Shown piece by piece: positions 6,267 to 7,019 of a stretch of 7,019 nt of DNA (the first letter of the stretch is position 1; every line of letters begins with the position of its first letter). The stretch lies in assembly GCA_021741795.1 (NCBI GenBank), contig JAIOXC010000069.1, forward strand, positions 1-7,019, given 5' to 3'. The DNA comes from Ilumatobacteraceae bacterium. GTDB taxonomy: Bacteria; Actinomycetota; Acidimicrobiia; Acidimicrobiales; Ilumatobacteraceae. A program made the position numbers and the translations under genes. The notes below the pieces were generated by a model. That model had not been told where the DNA came from and searched no databases. It saw nothing but the letters and a program-made list of their open reading frames with translations.

Positions 6267-7019
6267 CTACGAGCCGCCGGTAAATGTGGCGGCAATCTTG
6301 CTCGCCGAATCGCCTCCGCGACGCAGGATGACCGCCAAAAACCACAGCGCGCTCAGGGTCACAATAAACAACAGAGACGCACCCACACCCCAGAACGGTT
6401 TGATCGTGCTGCGAGTTGCGCCCAACAGTGCAACTGGGAATGTTGTCGATCCTGCCTCACTGATCAATGTCGAGATCACGGCATTGTCGAGACACAGCGC
6501 AAACGAAAGCAACCCGCCGGCCACCATCGCTGACGCAATGAGTGGCAACGTGATCTGACGAAATGCTCGGCTAGGAGGCGCACCCAAGTCGCCTGCGGCT
6601 TCTTCGAGCGACTCATCAATGCCGGCAAGTCGTGCACGAACAATCAGAGTTACCACCGCACTCGCATACAACGACTGCCCCACCCACAGTTTGTTGATTC
6701 CACCGTTAAACGGACCCCAACCACTGGTGAAAATGATGCCGACAAGTGGAACTTCCTTAATCCGCGGAAACCAAGTAGCCAACGCAACAGCGTCCATAAT
6801 TTCTGGTGTCACCAATATTAGAAACACCGTCGCCATAAAAAATGTTGTCCATCTGCCGGGCCGACGAGCAAGCGCAACACCCGACATGCCACCGATGATC
6901 ACCGCGATCACCGTTGCGCCAAACGCCGCAATGAACGAGTTGCGTATTGAGTCACCAATGCCGGTGAAATCAAAGATCGTGCGATACCACTCAGTCATCA
7001 GGCCATTCAAGATGAGTGC
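6267..7019 (-). CDS. ABC transporter permease, PotC-like (spermidine/putrescine type), 5' end outside the window
   Basis: An inner-membrane permease subunit of a binding-protein-dependent ABC importer. The frame runs off the window end (GCA CTC ATC precede the TTG at 7008-7010). The first membrane helix of the family is missing and ALILNGLMTEWYRTIF corresponds to the usual segment after it, so the TTG codes an internal Leu. Counting it as residue 1, about five membrane segments are visible (near 24-48, 55-80, 106-126, 153-183, 207-229). The cytoplasmic EAA loop that docks on the ATPase is at 137-156 (EEAAGDLGAPPSRAFRQITLP). The segment SFALCLDNAVIS corresponds to PotC SFxxSLDDxVIS. This suggests polyamine or related small organic substrates, but close paralogues carry iron, phosphonate or other solutes, and the binding protein and ATPase are not in view. 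They would be expected upstream, beyond the right edge. The next gene starts three bases after its TAG. Confidence 0.91.
   Translation of the reverse strand, partial: ALILNGLMTEWYRTIFDFTGIGDSIRNSFIAAFGATVIAVIIGGMSGVALARRPGRWTTFFMATVFLILVTPEIMDAVALATWFPRIKEVPLVGIIFTSGWGPFNGGINKLWVGQSLYASAVVTLIVRARLAGIDESLEEAAGDLGAPPSRAFRQITLPLIASAMVAGGLLSFALCLDNAVISTLISEAGSTTFPVALLGATRSTIKPFWGVGASLLFIVTLSALWFLAVILRRGGDSASKIAATFTGGS

Noticed and set aside
6037..6558. Plus-strand open frame of 173 codons antisense to the dehydrogenase and permease
   Set aside because: It is antisense to conserved coding sequence and its product is low in structure, so it is a shadow frame.
1..7019. CRISPR array, insertion sequence, prophage, defence or toxin-antitoxin system
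   Set aside because: No regularly spaced repeats, transposase or integrase motifs, terminal inverted repeats or paired small genes were found. The window is ordinary core genome.

Overview
The window looks like chromosomal DNA from an actinobacterium with GC content near one half by eye. The lineage evidence is a mycothiol synthase (mycothiol is an actinobacterial thiol), a DUF3499 protein (an actinobacterial family) and a membrane protein whose tail resembles the actinobacterial LppU/SCO3897 group. The moderate GC and very tight packing suggest a streamlined aquatic lineage such as Acidimicrobiia/Ilumatobacteraceae. That placement is inference. No mobile element, CRISPR array, integrase or defence system is visible.

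Plus strand, 1-3561: three co-directional genes with 9-10 base gaps. They are the 3' part of mshD (last step of mycothiol synthesis), an M3-family zinc oligoendopeptidase, and rlmN (radical-SAM methyltransferase for 23S rRNA A2503). They probably form one transcript serving redox buffering, peptide turnover and ribosome maturation.

Minus strand, 7019-3572 (read right to left): the 3' part of a PotC-like polyamine-type ABC permease, a D-2-hydroxyacid dehydrogenase three bases downstream, a J-domain membrane protein coupled through a TGATG stop/start overlap, tRNA-Val(CAC), a DUF3499 protein and a small SRPBCC protein. Every gap is 35 bases or less, so the run could be read as one mixed transcript, with the tRNA excised by RNase P and RNase Z.

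The two clusters converge at 3562-3571, where an imperfect inverted repeat contains both stop codons. No gene-free stretch exceeds 100 bases. Most genes are housekeeping. The points worth a second look are the J-domain/TM/cysteine-domain fusion, the tRNA embedded between protein genes with a small hairpin on its 5' side, the long charged tail of the DUF3499 protein, and the scarcity of Shine-Dalgarno sequences.
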